Source of the DNA: JACJWR01 sp964556255
Lineage (GTDB): Bacteria > Actinomycetota > Actinomycetes > S36-B12 > UBA10799
Reading direction: 5' to 3'
NCBI GenBank assembly: GCA_964556255.1
Contig: CAZKVQ010000058.1
Coordinates: 1 to 18,745, forward strand
Length of the DNA: 18,745 bases
Shown here: piece after piece, positions 1 through 7,201 of the stretch
Layout of the letters: the number at the start of each line of letters is the position of its first letter
How positions within the stretch are numbered: position 1 is the first letter of the stretch
The notes under the pieces: model-generated
Databases searched by the model: none
The model's input: only the letters and a program-made list of their open reading frames with translations
Told to the model about the DNA's origin: nothing
Translations under genes and position numbers: made by a program

Positions 1-149
1 CCACCGGCGAGGGTGGCGACCGTGGCGACCGCGCCGGCGAACATCAACGGCCCACGGGAAAGACTGCGGCGCCCCGAACGGCGTGCCTGCGCTCGGGGCG
101 TCTTCGGCGCACGGTGGGCTGCGGGGGAGCGGCGGCTGCTAACGGACAT
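1..149 (-). CDS. N-terminus of an exported or membrane protein (partial)
   Basis: An open frame starts at ATG 149-147 and runs off the left edge; 49 codons are visible without a stop. The start is preceded by GGGAG five bases upstream, a good ribosome binding site. It overlaps the last 11 bp of the signal peptidase gene, which suggests translational coupling. The visible protein has a long basic, Ser/Arg-rich N-terminus (about residues 1-34), then a hydrophobic run starting LMFAGAVATVATLAGG. This fits an extended signal peptide or first membrane helix. Being coupled to a SipW-type peptidase, it may be a second substrate or an assembly partner; this is inference. The family cannot be named from this fragment. 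The start and frame are fairly safe because of the ribosome site and overlap. Confidence 0.55.
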   Translation of the reverse strand, partial: MSVSSRRSPAAHRAPKTPRAQARRSGRRSLSRGPLMFAGAVATVATLAG

Positions 150-795
150 GACCACTCCCGACGGAAGTGGTGGTGAGCAGGTCGGCGCCGCCCCGCACTG
201 CGGGGGGCCGCGGCCCGCTCTGGGCTGCTCGGGAGTGTGCGGGGGTTGCGCGCCTGGCGTGCGCGGGCCCGTCGCTGCGGCCCGAGGGCTCGGGCTTCCA
301 TGCTGGCAGGTCGATGACCGAGTCACCTTCGGGGGCATCTGAGTCTTCGGAACTGTTCGAGGATCGCTTCCGCGGCCAGAGGACGACTAACGCGCCGACG
401 GCGAGCAGACCCGCGATCACTCTTGGGTCACGGACGTAATGCAGTGGAAGGCTGAACAAGACGGTATGGCTGATCTCGCTCGGGTGGACCGTCCAGCTGT
501 CGTCGTAGTTGTTGAAGTCGCCCTTGGTGTGCCAGCCGGCCTGGTCCTGGCTGATGATCCGGTGGGCGATCGGGGGGATGTTGACATCTCCCTGCTTCGG
601 CGCGGCAACGATGATGTCGCCAACTGCGGGCGCGACCAGGGTCGGCGAAATGCCGATGACGGCGTCACCCGGCTGGATACCGGGGCGCATGGACCCGGTG
701 CGGACAGCCATGAGGGAGAGCCCGGTGAAATGCATCGCAGCCACGATGACGATCAGCACGGCGGCCCAGATACCCCAGCGGGTGGCGGACTTCAT
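139..795 (-). CDS. sipW: SipW/Sec11-type signal peptidase I
   Basis: Membrane-bound type I signal peptidase of 218 residues that cuts signal peptides outside the membrane. A hydrophobic helix (about residues 8-30) is followed by the catalytic serine box TGSMRPG (Ser35), then the IAHRI box (His78) and the KGDFNNYDD box (91-99). The second catalytic residue is His, not Lys, as in the ER, archaeal and Bacillus SipW branch. A second helix lies at about 125-141. A hydrophilic Pro/Arg/Ser-rich tail of some 75 residues follows, unusual in length. I see no clear ribosome site before ATG 795; it is the only usual start codon ahead of helix 1. Upstream on the same strand is a likely substrate gene (1037-1462), separated by a terminator, and downstream is an overlapping gene. 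Together they look like a dedicated export module, similar in logic to Bacillus sipW-tasA. Confidence 0.85.
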   Translation of the reverse strand: MKSATRWGIWAAVLIVIVAAMHFTGLSLMAVRTGSMRPGIQPGDAVIGISPTLVAPAVGDIIVAAPKQGDVNIPPIAHRIISQDQAGWHTKGDFNNYDDSWTVHPSEISHTVLFSLPLHYVRDPRVIAGLLAVGALVVLWPRKRSSNSSEDSDAPEGDSVIDLPAWKPEPSGRSDGPAHARRATPAHSRAAQSGPRPPAVRGGADLLTTTSVGSGHVR

Positions 796-977
796 CTGGC
801 GGCCGCCTGAGTCTGGCGGTGCCCGGCCGCCGGTGAATGCCGGTCAGCGCCCGTCGAGCCGGCAGTTGCCTGCCGTCCGGTGGGGCGCTGCGACTGATGC
901 ATTCAGGGCTCCAGGTCCTAGTTGGGAGGGTCGGATTGTGTAAGGGGGTTCGGATCGACGATGGGATCTAAGAGGAA

Positions 978-1017
978 ACGTGGCCGGGCCGCACGGCGCG
1001 CGGCGGCCCGGCCACGT
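978..1017 (-). terminator. Strong intrinsic terminator after the SipW-substrate gene
   Basis: A perfect 15-bp inverted repeat (978-992 with 1003-1017) encloses a 10-base loop. Read on the minus strand it starts 19 bases past the stop of the 1037-1462 gene and is followed by the T-rich run TTTCCTCTTAGA. It separates the substrate gene from the peptidase gene, so the latter needs read-through or its own promoter. I see no convincing promoter in the 182 bp between this hairpin and 795. Confidence 0.85.
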
Positions 1018-1036
1018 CGATCCAGGGTGCTGGGTG

Positions 1037-1462
1037 TTACGCGCCAGCGCGGATGATGACCGCGTACTGGGCGATGGTGTTGGCGTCGGCCACTGAGCTG
1101 CCCCAAGTGACGTTGGCCGTGCCGGAGCCGTTGGCGGTCGTGGCGCCGGTGGCGATGACGTTCTTGCCGGCGTCCAGAGCCTGAACGGTGATGGTCTTGC
1201 CACTGCACGCGGCGGCCACACCGGTCACGGTTGCTCCCGAGCTGGGGAACAGGGCGTTGACGGGGGTGGTGCTCACACCGGTGTCGACTGTCACTGCATC
1301 ATCGCAGCCAGCGGTGAGCTGGGTGGTGGCGCCAGCGGAGAACGCGTTGGTGTCGGCCACGGACAGCGTGCTCGCGTAGACGCCGTATCCGGCGGCCGCA
1401 ACGGCGACTGCGCCGATGCCGGCGATGATCTTGCCGCGCGAGCTCTTGGTGGTGTGCTTCAT
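1037..1462 (-). CDS. Small secreted protein with SipW-type signal peptide
   Basis: A 141-residue protein starting at ATG 1462 with an AGGAGA ribosome site. The N-terminus is lysine/arginine-rich (MKHTTKSSRGK), followed by an Ala/Gly-rich hydrophobic segment (about 12-30) ending GYGVYASTLSVADTNAFSAG. This layout, with a small-residue cleavage region just after the core and no lipobox, is typical of proteins processed by SipW-type peptidases. The mature part is about 110 residues, rich in Thr, Ala, Val and Gly, with only two cysteines (53 and 86) that could form a disulfide. The composition suggests a beta-rich surface or fibre protein of the TasA/camelysin kind, but I see no family motif beyond the signal. 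The next gene downstream is a SipW-like peptidase. Its true function is unknown. Confidence 0.8.
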   Translation of the reverse strand: MKHTTKSSRGKIIAGIGAVAVAAAGYGVYASTLSVADTNAFSAGATTQLTAGCDDAVTVDTGVSTTPVNALFPSSGATVTGVAAACSGKTITVQALDAGKNVIATGATTANGSGTANVTWGSSVADANTIAQYAVIIRAGA

Positions 1463-1469
1463 TGTTTTC

Positions 1470-1475
1470 TCTCCT
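1470..1475 (-). promoter_or_regulatory. Ribosome binding site of the secreted protein
   Basis: AGGAGA on the minus strand, seven bases before ATG 1462. It is among the clearest ribosome sites in the window and implies strong translation of the secreted protein. Confidence 0.8.
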
Positions 1476-1512
1476 GTTGGTGTGGATCGGCACCGACGGT
1501 CGAGCGCCGTGG

Positions 1513-1532
1513 TGACATTCCGTCATATGTCA
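1513..1532. promoter_or_regulatory. Inverted repeat TGACAT-N8-ATGTCA
   Basis: Perfect 6-bp arms TGACAT (1513-1518) and ATGTCA (1527-1532) with an 8-base spacer. The dyad lies 51-70 bp upstream of the secreted protein's start, where its promoter would sit, so a regulator site is plausible. The regulator is unknown. Confidence 0.4.
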
Positions 1533-1620
1533 GCGGCAAGCGCAAGTAGAGATTTCAGAGAGTTACCGAATTTCGGCACTTGGTCGGCCAAACAGATGAG
1601 CAAGTACAGCCGAAAGTACG

Positions 1621-1640
1621 ATTCCTTTACGTACAGGAAT
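1621..1640. promoter_or_regulatory. 20-bp near-perfect palindrome, putative operator
   Basis: ATTCCTTTACGTACAGGAAT is self-complementary at 18 of 20 positions, with TACGTA at its centre. It lies just upstream of a possible -10 box (TAATAC, 1647-1652), as expected of a dimeric repressor's operator. No regulator gene adjoins it in this window. Confidence 0.4.
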
Positions 1641-1830
1641 GTGGTCTAATACGCACCCGCTCGATTCAGGGCCCGAATCCGCGTTTTCCGGCCCCAATCG
1701 GGACGGTGGACTCCCCGTTCCGACTAGTGCCGTCGCTTACAGTGTTCTGACAGTTTCGTTTCGTATTTCTTTCGGGACGAATAGTCCACGCGGAGTACGC
1801 GATTGCGCTGGGTAATGCCATGATGCCGCT

Positions 1831-3444
1831 GTGTCCCCGTCCGAGACCGCGTCCGCGGATAGCAAGCCCCGCCACAGCGCGCTGGTGCTCAGTGCGCTGA
1901 TCCTCGGCGCCATCGTCGCCAACATGAATCTGGGCATCGCGAATGTCGCGCTGCCGTCGATCGGACGCCAGCTCGGCGCGAGTCAGACCCAGCTGACGGC
2001 GGTAGGGAACGCGTTCACGCTGGGACTTGCCTGTTCCGTTCTCTATTTGGGCGCCCTCGGCGACAAGTACGGCCGCAAACTGCTCTACCTACTCGGGTCG
2101 GGCTTCGCGGTCCCCACGGCCATCCTCGCGGCCACATCCAACAGCATCAACCTGCTGATCGTGGCCAGGTTCCTGTCCGGCATCGCCGCGGGATTGCTCT
2201 TCCCGACGACCCTGTCCATCGTCTCGGCGCTGTTCAAAGGGAAGGCACAGACGAAGGCGATCGCGCTGTGGTCGGGCATCGGAGGCGGTTTCGCGGCCCT
2301 GGGTCCGTTGATGGGCGGGCTGCTCCTCGGCAGTTTCTGGTGGGGTTCGGTCTTCCTGATCACCGTCCCGATCGCCGTGGTCGTGTTTGTGCTAGGCCTC
2401 TTCGTGTTACCCAAACACGCCGGCGAGGACGCCAAGGAGGTGGACAACGTCGGCGGCGTGCTGTCTGTCATCGCCGTCGCCTCGTTGGTGGTTGCGCTGC
2501 AGGAGGTGCCAAGCAACGACTGGGGCAGCGTCGGAGTACTCACGGCGATATCGATCGTCGCGTTCGTGCTCTTCTTCCTGCGTCAGCGACGTGCGCCGCG
2601 ACCGCTAGTGGACCTGCACGCAGCCAAGGCGACCACGTTCTGGGTCGCTGCCGTGGCCGGCACGATCACGTTCGGCGGCCTCATCGGTGCGCTCTTCATC
2701 GGTCAGCAGTTCACTCAGAACGTTCTCGGCTACAGCGCCCTGCAGGCCGCGGTGATCCAATTGCCGCTCGGCATCTTGATGATCCTCACCTCTGTCCCGG
2801 CGGCCCGCATGATGCGGAGGTTCGGGGGTCGGACCACTCTGCTGGCCGGGCTTCTGACGGTGACACTCGCGTTCGCTTGGATGCTGATCTTCTGGCGCCC
2901 CGGAGCCGCGATCTTCCACGTGCTCTTCGCCTATGGACTTGTCGGCGCCGGGGTTGGGCTGTCAGCCGCCCCCGCGTCGAAGGCGTTGATGGCATCGCTG
3001 ACCACGTCCAGAGCGGGTATGGGTTCGGCTTTCACCGACCTCACGCGCGACTTCGGTGGAGCTGTGATGAACGCCGTGATGGGCAGCGCGCTCGCCATCG
3101 CCTACACGAGCTCTCTGAGCACTGCGCTGGGCAAGCTCTCACCCGCGCAGGCGGAACAACTCGGCAGTCAGGCGGCACAGCAGATCGTTTCCTCCTACGA
3201 GGGGGCCGCGGCGGTTGCCGAACGGTACCCTCCGACGCCCGCCAGCCAGATCCTGACGGCCGCATCCAACGGGTTCACCGAGGGCAAGTCGCTGGCCGTG
3301 GGTATCGCGCTGCTATTCACCCTGCTATCCGTCGTGCTCGTGGTCCTGCGCTATCCGAGGCAGCGCACCGAGACGGCTTTCTTCGAACAGATAGCCGAGG
3401 AGAGCCGACGCGAAGAGGAGCAGGCGGAGTCGTTACCCTCGTAG
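1831..3444 (+). CDS. MFS transporter, DHA2 (14-helix) family
   Basis: A 537-residue inner-membrane proton-driven exporter of the EmrB/QacA type. The first helix starts at about residue 17. The loop 2-3 signature GALGDKYGRK (about 74-83) is intact, and a Gly-rich helix 5 region follows (SGIAAGLLFPTTLSIV). The length and number of hydrophobic stretches fit 14 helices. The C-terminal cytoplasmic tail (RYPRQRTETAFFEQIAEESRR and on) is charged and may be helical. The GTG start at 1831 has no visible ribosome site; nearby ATG codons (1820, 1823) are out of frame. The next gene, aroG, starts one base after the stop, so the two are probably co-transcribed. Substrate unknown: the family exports drugs and metabolites, and its position allows an aromatic compound, but that is inference. 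Confidence 0.85.
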   Translation: MSPSETASADSKPRHSALVLSALILGAIVANMNLGIANVALPSIGRQLGASQTQLTAVGNAFTLGLACSVLYLGALGDKYGRKLLYLLGSGFAVPTAILAATSNSINLLIVARFLSGIAAGLLFPTTLSIVSALFKGKAQTKAIALWSGIGGGFAALGPLMGGLLLGSFWWGSVFLITVPIAVVVFVLGLFVLPKHAGEDAKEVDNVGGVLSVIAVASLVVALQEVPSNDWGSVGVLTAISIVAFVLFFLRQRRAPRPLVDLHAAKATTFWVAAVAGTITFGGLIGALFIGQQFTQNVLGYSALQAAVIQLPLGILMILTSVPAARMMRRFGGRTTLLAGLLTVTLAFAWMLIFWRPGAAIFHVLFAYGLVGAGVGLSAAPASKALMASLTTSRAGMGSAFTDLTRDFGGAVMNAVMGSALAIAYTSSLSTALGKLSPAQAEQLGSQAAQQIVSSYEGAAAVAERYPPTPASQILTAASNGFTEGKSLAVGIALLFTLLSVVLVVLRYPRQRTETAFFEQIAEESRREEEQAESLPS

Positions 3445-3445
3445 G

Positions 3446-4801
3446 GTGATCGTTCAACCAGACGGCCTGGGCATGACGCCGGTGATCGACTGGCCGGATC
3501 TGCCCGCGTTGCAGCAGCCCGCGTGGCCCGCCGCTGACGAGCTCGCCGCCGCGCAAACGACGTTGTCGTCGCTACCGCCGTTGGTGTTCGCCGGCGAGAG
3601 CGACAACCTTCGCGGAGAGTTGGCCCGGGTGGCCCGTGGCGAGGCCTTCGTGCTCATGGGCGGGGATTGCGCAGAGACGTTCGCTGCGAACACCGCCGAC
3701 TCCATCAGGTCGCGGCTCAAGACCCTGCTGCAGATGGCAGTCGTGTTGACCTACGGCTCGGGGATGCCGGTGGTGAAGATAGGTCGACTGGCCGGGCAGT
3801 ACTTCAAGCCCCGCAGCAGCGCGGCGGAGACCCGCGACGGCATCACGTTGCCTTCCTACTTCGGCGATGGCGTGAACGACCTGGCCTTCGATGCGGCTTC
3901 CAGACGCCCGGACCCCCAACGTCTGGTCGCGGCCTACAACGCCTCCAGTGCCGCGCTGAACCTCGTGCGTGCCTTCACCCAAGGGGGTTACGCGGACCTG
4001 AGGCAGGTGCACGCCTGGAACCAGGACTTCGTGCGCGACAGCCCCGCCGGACAGCGTTACGACCGACTCGCCCGTGACATCGACCGTGCCTTGGCCTTCA
4101 TGCACGCCTGCGGCGCCGAGCCCGATGAGCTTCGCCGGGTGGACTTCTATGCCGGCCACGAGGCCTTGGTGCTGGACTACGAGAAGCCGCTGGTGCGGAT
4201 CGACTCGCGCACCGGCCTGCCCTACTCGGTCTCGGGCCACTTCCTGTGGGTGGGGGAGAGGACCCGGGACCCGAAGAGCGCCCATATCGACTTCGCGGCC
4301 CGCATCCAGAACCCGATCGGGGTCAAACTCGGACCGACGACCTCGCCCGATGTCGCCGTGGACCTCGTCAACCGCCTGGATCCTGACCGCGAGCCCGGTC
4401 GACTCACGCTCATCACCAGGATGGGCTCCGGCAAGGTTCGCGAGGTGCTGCCCGCGATTGTCGAGAAGGTCGAGGCCAGTGGCCATCAGGTGGTCTGGGT
4501 CTGCGACCCGATGCACGGCAACACTCGAGAAGTGGCCTCCGGCCACAAGACGAGGCTCTTCGACGACATCGTCGATGAGGTGACGGGATTCTTCGACATC
4601 CATCGTGAGATCGGCAGCCACCCCGGCGGCATCCACATCGAACTGACCGGGGATGACGTCACCGAATGCCTCGGTGGAACTGTTCGCATCACCGAGGAGA
4701 ACCTGCCACACCGATACGAGACGGCCTGTGACCCGCGTTTGAACCGGGAACAGTCGCTGGAACTGGCCTTCTCCGTCGCTGAGATGCTCTCCGACCGGTG
4801 A
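3446..4801 (+). CDS. aroG: Class II 3-deoxy-7-phosphoheptulonate (DAHP) synthase
   Basis: This cytoplasmic enzyme joins phosphoenolpyruvate and erythrose 4-phosphate, the first step of the shikimate pathway. The 451-residue protein aligns from memory with M. tuberculosis AroG over its whole length. Visible motifs are GGDCAETF with the metal-binding Cys (about 75), KPRS (about 120-123), HEALVLDYE, VGERTRDPKSAHI, NPIGVKLGP, DPMHGNT (about 353-359) and YETACDPRLN near the end. Plant and actinobacterial type II enzymes share these. The GTG at 3446 lies one base after the MFS stop; an in-frame ATG at 3473 is an alternative start, and neither has a strong ribosome site. The N-terminal region is shorter than in the mycobacterial enzyme, so its oligomeric and feedback behaviour may differ. 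Confidence 0.95.
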   Translation: MIVQPDGLGMTPVIDWPDLPALQQPAWPAADELAAAQTTLSSLPPLVFAGESDNLRGELARVARGEAFVLMGGDCAETFAANTADSIRSRLKTLLQMAVVLTYGSGMPVVKIGRLAGQYFKPRSSAAETRDGITLPSYFGDGVNDLAFDAASRRPDPQRLVAAYNASSAALNLVRAFTQGGYADLRQVHAWNQDFVRDSPAGQRYDRLARDIDRALAFMHACGAEPDELRRVDFYAGHEALVLDYEKPLVRIDSRTGLPYSVSGHFLWVGERTRDPKSAHIDFAARIQNPIGVKLGPTTSPDVAVDLVNRLDPDREPGRLTLITRMGSGKVREVLPAIVEKVEASGHQVVWVCDPMHGNTREVASGHKTRLFDDIVDEVTGFFDIHREIGSHPGGIHIELTGDDVTECLGGTVRITEENLPHRYETACDPRLNREQSLELAFSVAEMLSDR

Positions 4802-4811
4802 AGCAGGTTCC

Positions 4812-5453
4812 ATGACTGGGGTCCGCCCGCCTTCCGGCGCCGAGCCGCAGCTGGCCGAACCACTTCTGTACGCGCAGTTCGAGACCCCGCTGGGACCGCT
4901 CGCGGTGGTCACCGACCCGGGTGCAGCGGGTGATCGCCCGGCAGGACCCTCGGGTCCGGTGATCGCCAGTGGATTCATGTCGCTGTCAGCCCTGTTGACG
5001 GACCGGGCGAACACGGTCGCAGGACGCGCCACTCGACCGGACGACCTGCCGGAGATCGCCGACGTCATCTCCCGCTACTTCGACGGCGAGGTCGAGGCGC
5101 TGGATGAAGTCTCGGTCCATCAAGAGGGTGGCGACTTCGTGGTCGAGTCCTGGGCGGCGTTGCGCGACGTACCGGCGGGGGAGGTAGTGACCTACGGTCA
5201 ACTGGCCGGCTCGGCGGGCCGTCCGCGGGCCGCCCGGGCTGCCGGCACCGCATGCGCGACCAACCAGGTGGCTCCCTTCGTGCCCTGCCATCGGGTGGTG
5301 CTCGCTTCGGGCGGGATCGGCAGCTACGGCTACGGAGCGCAGGTGAAGGGGGATCTGTTGATGCACGAGGGTGCCATCGACCAGGCGGGGGAGTTCCGTG
5401 CTGTCGCGTCATCCTCCGGCTCGACGATGGGGGAGCGCGCCGATGACCGCTAG
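4812..5453 (+). CDS. ogt: Methylated-DNA--[protein]-cysteine S-methyltransferase
   Basis: A suicide DNA-repair protein that transfers alkyl groups from O6-alkylguanine to its own cysteine. The active-site motif PCHRVV (about 158-163, Cys159) is intact, and the helix-turn-helix core upstream reads ALRDVPAGEVVTYGQLAG, then AARAAGTACATNQVAPFV. Downstream GGIGSYGYG and the K..LL..E pattern complete the C-terminal domain. The N-terminal domain (about 1-100) is poorly conserved, as usual, and has a Gly/Pro-rich insert near residues 35-52. At 213 residues it is slightly longer than the typical 160-190. ATG 4812 lies 10 bp after aroG, and the end overlaps ltaE by 11 bp, so it is inside the operon. 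Confidence 0.93.
   Translation: MTGVRPPSGAEPQLAEPLLYAQFETPLGPLAVVTDPGAAGDRPAGPSGPVIASGFMSLSALLTDRANTVAGRATRPDDLPEIADVISRYFDGEVEALDEVSVHQEGGDFVVESWAALRDVPAGEVVTYGQLAGSAGRPRAARAAGTACATNQVAPFVPCHRVVLASGGIGSYGYGAQVKGDLLMHEGAIDQAGEFRAVASSSGSTMGERADDR
5429..5435 (+). promoter_or_regulatory. Ribosome binding site that fixes the ltaE start
   Basis: GGGGGAG inside the 3' end of ogt lies seven bases before ATG 5443. It decides for this start over upstream in-frame alternatives such as the one at 5371. Confidence 0.75.
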
Positions 5454-6504
5454 CGGTGTCGCGTCGGCGACGGTGGTGGATCTGCGGAGCGACACCCTGA
5501 CCAAGCCCACGCCGGGCATGCTCGAGGCCATGGTTGCTGCGCCGCTCGGCGACGACGTTTACAGCGAGGACCCGACGGTCAACCGACTGCAGGAGCGGGT
5601 TGCGGGGCTCTTCGGCAAGGAGGCGGGGCTCTTCACCCCCACCGGCTCCATGTCCAACCAGTTGGGACTTCGGACCCTCGTCCATCCCGGCGATGAGGTC
5701 GTCACCGATACCTTCGCCCACATCGTCCGCGCCGAGTTGGGCGGTCTCGCGGCTCAAGGGGGCATCACCACCAGGACCTACGACAGCCCGCAGGGCGTCA
5801 TCGACCTCGGCCGGCTGGCGGCGACCATCAGACCCAAGACGAGTCCGTACCTGGTGGGCACCACCACGGTCTCGATCGAGAACACCCACAACTTCGACGG
5901 CGGGAAAGTGCAGCCCTTCGAGTCGTTGGTGGCGGCGCGCGAGCTGGCAGATGCCGAGGGGCTGACCCTGCACCTGGACGGTGCTCGCATCTGGAACGCT
6001 CACGTGGCCACCGGTGTCCCGCTGGCCGAATATGGTCGGCTGTTCGACACGATCAGTGTCTGCTTCTCCAAGGGCCTGGGGGCTCCCATCGGGTCCATGC
6101 TGCTGTCCACTTCGGACCGGATCGATCAGGCTCGAGTGCTGCGCAAGCGGCTCGGCGCCGGGATGCGTCAGGTCGGGATTTTGGCGGCCGCGGCGGATTT
6201 CGCTCTCAAGCACCAGGTCGACCGCTTGGCGGAGGACCATCGTCGCGCCCGGACATTGGCTCAAGCCATCGAGGCGGCCGCACCGGGTGTCGCCGATCCG
6301 GCGCCCGATACCAACATCGTCCGGCTGAACTTGCGCGGTTCCGGATGGACGTCGCCCGAGTTGGATCTGGCCGCCCAGGCCCGTGGCGTGACCATCAGCG
6401 TCATCGGGGAGTACGAGGCGCGGCTGGTGACCTATCTGGGATTGACGGACCACGACGTCGAGTTCGCCGCGCAGACGCTCGGCGAACTGCTGGCCGCACG
6501 ATGA
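5443..6504 (+). CDS. ltaE: Low-specificity L-threonine aldolase
   Basis: A PLP-dependent cytoplasmic enzyme that splits threonine or allo-threonine into glycine and acetaldehyde. The 353-residue protein begins with the family pattern DLRSDTLTKPTPGMLEAM (13-30). It continues with APLGDDVYSEDPTVNRLQE, FTPTGSMSNQLGLR and HLDGARIWNAHVATG (177-191, Asp179 pairing with the PLP nitrogen), and the lysine loop SVCFSKGLGAPIGS (Lys210 expected to bind PLP). All key residues are present and the length is normal. The start is set by the GGGGGAG site. It overlaps ogt by 11 bp and the next gene by 4 bp (ATGA), typical of coupled translation. Confidence 0.95.
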   Translation: MTASGVASATVVDLRSDTLTKPTPGMLEAMVAAPLGDDVYSEDPTVNRLQERVAGLFGKEAGLFTPTGSMSNQLGLRTLVHPGDEVVTDTFAHIVRAELGGLAAQGGITTRTYDSPQGVIDLGRLAATIRPKTSPYLVGTTTVSIENTHNFDGGKVQPFESLVAARELADAEGLTLHLDGARIWNAHVATGVPLAEYGRLFDTISVCFSKGLGAPIGSMLLSTSDRIDQARVLRKRLGAGMRQVGILAAAADFALKHQVDRLAEDHRRARTLAQAIEAAAPGVADPAPDTNIVRLNLRGSGWTSPELDLAAQARGVTISVIGEYEARLVTYLGLTDHDVEFAAQTLGELLAAR

Positions 6505-7166
6505 CCTCGCCCGATTCGGGTCCCGGACGACCACAGGGCGAAGGTCCAGCACTGCCCCCGAACGGGGCCTACACCCGGCGACTTCCCCCTGGTCAGTATG
6601 TTCCCCGAGGTTGGCCGGTTCTTCACTACGGCCGCGTCCCGACCGTGGACCTGGACACCTGGGACCTGCGCATCTTCGGCGCCACTGCGGACGGTGGTGA
6701 GCTGTTGTTGAACCACGCGGAGTTGATGGCTCTGCCGCAGAGCGAGGTGTCCGCCGACTTCCACTGCGTCACGAAATTCAGTCTGTTGGACAACCTGTGG
6801 GCGGGTATCCGCACCGAGGACATCGCTCGGGTGTGCCCTCCGGCACCTGACGCCACGCACGTGCTCATCTGGGCCGATTTCGGCTACTCGAGCAATGTCA
6901 GCATGGCTGACTTCCTCGCCCCCGACTCCCTCTTTGCCCATCACCGCAACGGGGTGCCCTTGACGGCGGAACATGGCTGGCCACTGCGCTTCGTGTGTCC
7001 CCAGCTCTACGCATGGAAGAGCACCAAATGGGTGCGCGCGATTGAGTACCTGTATGAAGATCGACGCGGCTTCTGGGAAGCGCGCGGCTACCACAATCGA
7101 GCCCGGGTGTGGGACGAGCAGCGCTACAGCTACCAGGAGGGTCCCGAGGACGGTCCGCCGCTATAG
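6501..7166 (+). CDS. Sulfite oxidase-like molybdopterin-dependent oxidoreductase
   Basis: A 221-residue protein made almost only of the molybdopterin-binding domain of the sulfite oxidase family. The cofactor-ligating cysteine lies in DFHCVTKFS (Cys89), and the C-terminal pattern GYHNRARVWDEQRYS is typical of this bacterial subgroup. There is no twin-arginine or Sec signal: the N-terminus is Gly/Pro-rich and hydrophilic, so a cytoplasmic location is likely, unlike periplasmic YedY/MsrP. No haem or dimerisation domain follows. Substrate and electron partner are unknown. ATG 6501 overlaps the ltaE stop as ATGA. It is the last gene of the plus-strand operon, with 35 bp to the convergent EamA gene and no clear terminator hairpin between them. 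Confidence 0.88.
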   Translation: MTSPDSGPGRPQGEGPALPPNGAYTRRLPPGQYVPRGWPVLHYGRVPTVDLDTWDLRIFGATADGGELLLNHAELMALPQSEVSADFHCVTKFSLLDNLWAGIRTEDIARVCPPAPDATHVLIWADFGYSSNVSMADFLAPDSLFAHHRNGVPLTAEHGWPLRFVCPQLYAWKSTKWVRAIEYLYEDRRGFWEARGYHNRARVWDEQRYSYQEGPEDGPPL

Positions 7167-7201
7167 CGACAGCGGTCGACTCGCAATGCGCGGGCCCCGG
7201 C

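Larger units (their letters stand above)
1463..1830. other. Divergent intergenic control region (AT-rich)
   Basis: This 368-bp stretch has no supported gene. It lies between the divergently read secreted-protein gene (minus) and the MFS exporter gene (plus). About 1540-1660 and 1740-1790 are clearly richer in A and T than the rest of the window. It contains two 20-bp dyads (1513-1532, 1621-1640), a short palindrome CCGAATTTCGG (1566-1576), and GTAC at 1604, 1616 and 1631. A possible -10 box TAATAC lies at 1647-1652, and CTGACA (1747-1752) resembles a -35 box but has no partner at good spacing. Short open frames here look random. Confidence 0.6.

Noticed and set aside
70..100. Inverted repeat CGCCCCGA...TCGGGGCG read as a terminator after sipW
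   Set aside because: It lies inside the open frame that starts at 149 with a good ribosome site, and has only a short T-run.
796..977. Small open frames between sipW and the terminator
   Set aside because: No ribosome site and no signal or motif; they are fragments of longer high-GC frames.
1604..1634. GTAC repeats as a possible CRISPR-like or iteron array
   Set aside because: Only three 4-base copies at uneven spacing (12 and 15 bp), too short and few for an array or origin.
3572..6552. Two long minus-strand open frames (3572-5068 and 5065-6552)
   Set aside because: They lie opposite aroG, ogt and ltaE, which have full family motifs. The frames are Arg/Gly/Asp-rich high-GC shadows with no recognisable domain.
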